This document shows, piece by piece, positions 60,001 to 64,000 of a DNA stretch of 64,000 nt. Position numbers and translations under genes: made by a program. The DNA is taken from contig JAFSXR010000037.1 of NCBI GenBank assembly GCA_017443985.1, forward strand, positions 1-64,000. Reading direction: 5' to 3'. Each line of letters opens with the position of its first letter. Positions within the stretch are counted from its first letter, which is position 1. The stretch comes from Synergistaceae bacterium. GTDB lineage: Bacteria > Synergistota > Synergistia > Synergistales > Aminobacteriaceae. The notes beneath the pieces were generated by a model, which saw nothing but the letters and a program-made list of their open reading frames with translations, was not told the DNA's origin and made no database searches.

Positions 60001-61247
60001 TCTATAGCACCTGCGCGGCTGCTGACTTTGCCTGTTCCTACTGCCATGTCGAGGCCCTCAAGAAGTTCGCCGACACGTTTGCCGGGCTTCATGTTCAACA
60101 GGCTCATAACTTCGCGGCCCGTCATGTAACGCGGCGCACCCTCAGTCTGAAGTCTGACGCTCGTAAATCTGCGCAGAACTTGTTTCAAGTTCCAAGTATT
60201 ATTTTCGAGAACGTCGCCGTATTCTTCGAGTTTACCCTGCGCTTCGGCCACGCACTTTGCAAACTCTAACGCTACCAGCACGGCCTCTTCGGAGTACTCA
60301 AGAACATCGCGGCAGAATTTAAGCTCATCTGTAGGCACATAAAAATTTCTGTAGTTATTCAGGATCGCGAGAACTTCCTCAATCGTCTCTGACGGAATAT
60401 TCCAGCGCGTGAGATACTCATTGACGGTCCTGTCGGTGTATTTAGTTCTGTCGTGGCCGTCTAAAGTTTTCGTGCCGATGTTGTTAAACAGACCTGCAAG
60501 AACAAAAGCATCGCTCTGCATGATTTTATTTGTGTCGAGTTCTTTTTCGATCATGTCAAGAACTTTCAGCACGTGTTCGTATAAATCTTTCTCGCGCTTT
60601 AATTCTTCAAGCTCTTTCAAAAAGAACGGAATTAAATGGAAATTGTCGCACATTCTGATAAATCTGCACGGACGGCGGACAAGACCCTTCATGATTTCGC
60701 GCCCCCAGCGTTCCTGAGGAATTTCGCTCATTCTGTCGGCGTGACTCTCAAGAAATGCCCTGACATCGCTTTCAGTTTTCCAGAAGATGTCCATCTCAAG
60801 TTCAGCTGAGAAACGCAGCATTCTTAAAATTCTTAACGGGTCCTCTCTGATTAAATCTACGTTGTCGCCCGTGAGCCTTATAACTTTGTTGCGAATGTCG
60901 AAGCGTCCGCCGAACGGGTCAACTATTCCGCCGTCAGATCTAATAGCAATGGCCTCAATGCTTATATCTCGGCAGGCTAGATCGTCCTCAATGGTCGCGC
61001 CTCTCAGTCCGAAGGCTCTGAAATTAACGCCGAGAATTTCGCCCCGCAGCGCAGGATAAGGCCCTCTGGCATCTACGGAGCCGGTTCCGAGTGCAAGAGC
61101 TACGCTGTACATATCATCAGAATCAATCGCCAGCGTAATAACTTCCGGCTGCACTCCCATTTGAAGCATACGGACCGTGTCGCCGACTAGCCATGCTTTT
61201 GCTCTTGTCTCTTCGATTTTTGCGAGAACATCAAGATAATTGCGCAT
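59982..61247 (-). CDS. tRNA nucleotidyltransferase/poly(A) polymerase homologue lacking catalytic residues
   Basis: 421 residues with the fold of class II CCA-adding enzymes: IEEDDLACRDISIEAIAI-type motif, VDPFGGRFDIRNKVIRLTG and REDPLRILRMLRFSAELEM are conserved. But the active site is altered: GGxVRD reads GDTVRM (22-27), and the metal aspartates of DxD are V36 and T38 in PEVITLAI. The later HD-type motif reads LFNNIG (N255-N256). So neither transferase nor phosphohydrolase activity is expected. The reading frame is intact and overlaps mnmE by 19 bases, so it is a maintained gene, possibly an RNA-binding pseudoenzyme. Confidence 0.83.
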   Translation of the reverse strand: MRNYLDVLAKIEETRAKAWLVGDTVRMLQMGVQPEVITLAIDSDDMYSVALALGTGSVDARGPYPALRGEILGVNFRAFGLRGATIEDDLACRDISIEAIAIRSDGGIVDPFGGRFDIRNKVIRLTGDNVDLIREDPLRILRMLRFSAELEMDIFWKTESDVRAFLESHADRMSEIPQERWGREIMKGLVRRPCRFIRMCDNFHLIPFFLKELEELKREKDLYEHVLKVLDMIEKELDTNKIMQSDAFVLAGLFNNIGTKTLDGHDRTKYTDRTVNEYLTRWNIPSETIEEVLAILNNYRNFYVPTDELKFCRDVLEYSEEAVLVALEFAKCVAEAQGKLEEYGDVLENNTWNLKQVLRRFTSVRLQTEGAPRYMTGREVMSLLNMKPGKRVGELLEGLDMAVGTGKVSSRAGAIEWLKAQ

Positions 61248-61305
61248 AATCTCATCTCCAATTTAATTTTTATTTTAGAAATTAGGAGTTAGGAATTTTT
61301 TATAA

Positions 61306-61914
61306 TTAAATTATTAAAAATTTCACAGCCTCAGCAATTTTTCCCGGTTCAATGAAACTTGTATTGATGCACAAGTCGTAATTAGCTTTGTCTCCCCATT
61401 TCTGGCCGGTATAAAATTCATAATAATCGGCGCGTGATTTATTAATCTGCTCGATTTTTTTTGCGAGTTCTTTGTCATTCATTGCGCCGCTGCCCTGTTC
61501 GTAGTCGTTACTCTGATTTTCGCGGCAGCGTTTCATTTTGCTTTCAATGCTCGAATAAACAAAAATTCTGAACGGATTTAACTCGCGCAAAATATAATCG
61601 GCTCCGCGCCCTACGATGACGCAATCGGATTTTGAGGCAGCCTCGCGGATTATATTATGCTGTTCCGACTGGACTGACTGACCGTAATCGGGAACGACCG
61701 CCCAAAACGTACGCCCCGTATGAATGGGAAAAGGAATGACGGGTTTATGCTCGGCGATGTTCTGAATATATTTTTCAGACAGAGAAGTTCTCTTAGCAAT
61801 TTCTGAAATTATTTCGCGGTCATAATACGGCAGGCCCAAAAGTTCCGCGAGCTTTCTTCCGAACTCACGGCCCCCCGATCCAAATTCGCGCCCAATCGTT
61901 ATGATTTTATTCAT
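61306..61914 (-). CDS. Cytidylate kinase-like family protein
   Basis: 202 residues of the Cytidylate_kin_2 family. Begins IITIGREFGSGGREFGRKLA; the P-loop GxxxxGK is replaced by GREFGSGGRE, as usual in this family. Further motifs YYDREIISEIAKRTSLSEKY, CVIVGRGADYIL and KINKSRADYYEFYTGQKWG-like sequence (INKSRADYYEFYTGQKWGD). Its nucleotide substrate is not established. Start overlaps the stop of the next gene (ATGA). Confidence 0.87.
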   Translation of the reverse strand: MNKIITIGREFGSGGREFGRKLAELLGLPYYDREIISEIAKRTSLSEKYIQNIAEHKPVIPFPIHTGRTFWAVVPDYGQSVQSEQHNIIREAASKSDCVIVGRGADYILRELNPFRIFVYSSIESKMKRCRENQSNDYEQGSGAMNDKELAKKIEQINKSRADYYEFYTGQKWGDKANYDLCINTSFIEPGKIAEAVKFLII

Positions 61915-63074
61915 AGTTTTATTACCTTCTTTTTATTCACCGCAAATAATGCCAGAGCCAAGAGCATTAAACCTCCTAACTCCTCACTCCTAAGTCCTAA
62001 CTGGCAGCCGCTTCCGCCGGAGCTTCCGTTGTTGCCGCTTGTTGTTGCCGCCGCAATGCTGACAGCAGAGCCGCCAAGACTGCTTAAAGAAAAAGTTTTC
62101 ACGTGAGCATCGCTATTATTTGCCATGTTATAAAATCTTATTTCGCCGGCAATTACGACAGCTAAAAGATTATTATCGGCCTGCATAAGCTGGACTCTAT
62201 TTGTATCAACAGAGACATCGTTGAAAATTGTCGTAGTGTTGTCTTTATCTTTGTAGTGTTTCAGCGAGAAATTACTGCTTCCCTTTTCAATATAATAAAA
62301 TCCGCTGCTGGTATCGCGGCATATCGCTATGACTGGATCCGAAGTTACTACGGCATCGCTTGAAGTCGAGCCCGAAAGAATTTGAACGCCTTTATTATGC
62401 GCAACGGCCGTCCCTGAACTTACCGAGCACATTGCCTGCGAGCCCGTCGTCGTATTTGTTGCCGTTGAGCTTGAGGCTTTAAGCTGTCCGTCAAAATGCA
62501 TGATGACATCGCCGGAGCCTGTCGGCCTTTGAATTAGGGCATGAACGCGGCTGTCGACCATGAGCCCTTTTACTTCAGGATTAGGAAGACTGTCCGAGCT
62601 TGCGACCGTGTAAATGTTTCTAAGCGTAAAATTTGCCGTCGCGTATTCGCGTATGGCCGAGTTAGAAGCCAAATACAAATAAGCACCCGGACTTGTCCCG
62701 GATATAATCGGGGTTCCGTAAGTTCCCGTTAAAATTATCGGCGCGGAGTTTTCCGGCGTGTTGAGATTTGACGGGCTGAATATATAAGCCTGATCGCCCG
62801 AAATCGTAGTGTCCGTACTGTCAACGGGCGTAATTAAAATTAATTTTGATGTTCCATTACCATTTGAAGTGTTATTTTCCCAGTAAGGCGCAACAATTGA
62901 ACCTGCTCCTGCGTTGCTGTATTGAAGTCCGCTTGTCGTAATGTCTGAAGAACTTGAAATTTTTATTAAGCCGATGCCTGCGCTGGCTCCTGCCGTAGCA
63001 GTATACACAACGTCAGCAGAAGAAACTCCGCAGAGCAGTCCCAGAAAAATAAAACTTAAAAAAATTTTTTTCAT
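61911..63074 (-). CDS. Exported protein with a Synerg-CTERM-like sorting end
   Basis: 387 residues. Signal peptide 1-20 (LLCGVSSADVV), then a Ser/Thr/Gly-rich extracellular part predicted to be beta-rich with no recognised domain, and a C-terminus SGGSGCQLGLRSEELGGLML followed by a hydrophobic helix and KKKVIKL. The SGC motif, helix and basic end match the Synerg-CTERM sorting signal of Synergistota. Eight residues inside it (RSEELGGL) come from an AGGAGT repeat block (61971-62002) that appears inserted between the Cys and the helix. Confidence 0.8.
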   Translation of the reverse strand: MKKIFLSFIFLGLLCGVSSADVVYTATAGASAGIGLIKISSSSDITTSGLQYSNAGAGSIVAPYWENNTSNGNGTSKLILITPVDSTDTTISGDQAYIFSPSNLNTPENSAPIILTGTYGTPIISGTSPGAYLYLASNSAIREYATANFTLRNIYTVASSDSLPNPEVKGLMVDSRVHALIQRPTGSGDVIMHFDGQLKASSSTATNTTTGSQAMCSVSSGTAVAHNKGVQILSGSTSSDAVVTSDPVIAICRDTSSGFYYIEKGSSNFSLKHYKDKDNTTTIFNDVSVDTNRVQLMQADNNLLAVVIAGEIRFYNMANNSDAHVKTFSLSSLGGSAVSIAAATTSGNNGSSGGSGCQLGLRSEELGGLMLLALALFAVNKKKVIKL

Positions 63075-63100
63075 GCTCTTATAATCTCTCCTTTAATTTT

Positions 63101-63649
63101 TCATTTTTTCTTTTTGGCTTTTTGGGCCGTGCCGTTTTTTAATTCATTCATCGTCGCAAAAACTTTTTTGACTAATTTTTCGTTGCCTGCGCTGTAGCGA
63201 AGTATTCCGCCGCGTAAATCGTTATTAGCTTTTTTCATGCACTGCGAGAAAATTTCAGTCCCGTACAAAACATTAGTCCTCACGTCAAGAATATCTTTAG
63301 CCTTTTTGACTTTTGGGAACGCTTTTTTTATTGCCTTCTCGTGAACTTTCCAGCGTATCTGCATCAAGCCGTAGTCGCCGCCCTTTGAAATTGCCTTAGG
63401 GTTTACCGTCGACTCGTGAACAATTAAGGCCGCGATCGCGTAGGGATCCTGCTTATATTTTTCTGCGGCATGAATGACAACCACAGCGTAATCTTTTGCT
63501 TTATTTGCCTTGAGCGACGGATTGACGCGGCAAAATAAATTAGCGATGTTTTGAGTCTTAGAGGTCTTGGCCTCCGCAACGCACGCAATGACTAATAAAA
63601 ATGTAACGGCTAATAAAAAAAATCTTCGCCGTGCAATTATATTTTTCAT
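63101..63649 (-). CDS. Lytic transglycosylase (SLT domain)
   Basis: 182-residue exported enzyme that cleaves the glycan strands of peptidoglycan. Signal peptide ends near CVAEAKTS. SLT motifs: ALIVHESTVNPKAIS with the catalytic Glu, GDYGLMQIRWKVHE, and LRYSAGNEK. The C-terminus is a lysine-rich tail. It lies between a TolC-family gene and the Synerg-CTERM protein, so it could help assemble an envelope-spanning complex; this is inference. Confidence 0.9.
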   Translation of the reverse strand: MKNIIARRRFFLLAVTFLLVIACVAEAKTSKTQNIANLFCRVNPSLKANKAKDYAVVVIHAAEKYKQDPYAIAALIVHESTVNPKAISKGGDYGLMQIRWKVHEKAIKKAFPKVKKAKDILDVRTNVLYGTEIFSQCMKKANNDLRGGILRYSAGNEKLVKKVFATMNELKNGTAQKAKKKK

Positions 63650-63655
63650 GTTCTT

Positions 63656-64000
63656 TTAATCTTTTTCTTTTTCGACTTCTTTTTGAGCGTTCTTGGCCTT
63701 TAACTTCTTCATTTCCGTTCTCAAAGTTTTGAGGCCGGTTTCGCCTAAAACTTCTGTGCCTTTTCCGTAACGCTGGACAGCTTCGCGCCAGTTGCCGTTC
63801 TCATCGGGCGAATAATCTCCGATGGCCTTTCTCAAAGCGACAAGGGCGACGTACATATCTTTCACAGCGTCAAGGTATTCAGTTTTGACTGCCTGATAAG
63901 CCGTCTGGGCGTTGATTAAATCAATCTGCGCTCCCATTCCTTCGGAGTACATTAATTCAGTAATTTTTAATTCCTCTTCGGAGCGTTCAACCTGAATTTT
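63656..64000 (-). CDS. TolC-family outer-membrane protein, C-terminal end only
   Basis: The frame enters from the right edge; a methionine at 63952 is internal, because the preceding 16 codons (KIQVERSEEELKITELM) continue the frame. Sequence MYSEGMGAQIDLINAQTAYQ and AVKTEYLDAVKDMYVALVAL matches the last helices of TolC-type channels, followed by a charged tail (KAKNAQKEVEKEKD). Together with the orphan adaptor at 10.4 kb it shows the cell has tripartite efflux, without proof that these two act together. Confidence 0.83.
   Translation of the reverse strand, partial: KIQVERSEEELKITELMYSEGMGAQIDLINAQTAYQAVKTEYLDAVKDMYVALVALRKAIGDYSPDENGNWREAVQRYGKGTEVLGETGLKTLRTEMKKLKAKNAQKEVEKEKD

Overview
The window is chromosomal DNA from a Gram-negative, probably anaerobic, amino-acid-using bacterium of the phylum Synergistota. 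The evidence is a Synerg-CTERM-like C-terminus on the exported protein at 61.9-63.1 kb, several tripartite organic-acid transport components (TRAP DctP, TRAP TAXI, TctABC), a complete 5-oxoproline utilisation cluster, the MEP isoprenoid enzyme IspG, a TolC-family protein and type II secretion parts. AT-rich spacers carry many A/T tracts. No phage, CRISPR array or intact insertion sequence was seen.

Layout. 0-1 kb: a DctP gene broken by one TAA codon. 1-7 kb: ispG, then a minus-strand run of five family-2 glycosyltransferases, four of which share a C-terminal tail. 7-16.5 kb: short UvrC, an orphan TAXI binding protein, a PHP phosphoesterase, an orphan efflux adaptor, pseudopilins, RhaM/RidA, CcdA with a deacetylase, a SMUG1-type uracil-DNA glycosylase and acylphosphatase. 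16.5-20.3 kb: ilvC-ilvD and a beta-propeller protein. 20.3-25 kb: the five-gene pxp/ycs cluster for 5-oxoproline. 25-29.1 kb: a rearranged segment (truncated PPC-domain gene and a duplicated transporter 5' end), then tctCBA. 29.4-37.6 kb: rpmB, pepA, a VanX-like dipeptidase, a SYLF protein, tRNA-Pro, nikR, hisS, gspE, a small-ORF/RNA locus and a nuclease. 37.6-44.2 kb: rodZ-like, rpe, a PASTA protein without kinase, an ankyrin protein, rsmB, a zinc peptidase and an FNT channel. 44.3-55.5 kb: an orphan AddB-like nuclease, a circularly permuted amino-acid binding protein, a phosphopantetheinyl transferase, a two-component pair, metH and two tandem small membrane-peptide cassettes. 55.6-64 kb: a cell-surface group (membrane protein, GT10, CapA), mnmE, a CCA-enzyme homologue without catalytic residues, a cytidylate-kinase-like protein, the Synerg-CTERM protein, a lytic transglycosylase and the end of a TolC-family gene.

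Most unusual content. (1) Two tandem 0.32-kb cassettes at 54.89-55.54 kb, each with a promoter-like box, a leader ORF starting MGHTAH, a 46-47 residue basic membrane peptide ending in a QLWDR motif, and a terminator. They resemble type I toxin or leader-peptide-controlled small-protein loci, and a similarly built locus lies at 36.67-36.98 kb. (2) A solute-binding protein whose two half-domains are in swapped order. (3) A tRNA nucleotidyltransferase homologue that has lost both the catalytic aspartates and the HD pair. (4) Two dispersed intergenic repeat families: one about 85 bp long with five copies, the other built from TTAGGAGT-like words that often form terminator stems.

All functions are inferred from sequence motifs and gene context; no database search was possible.
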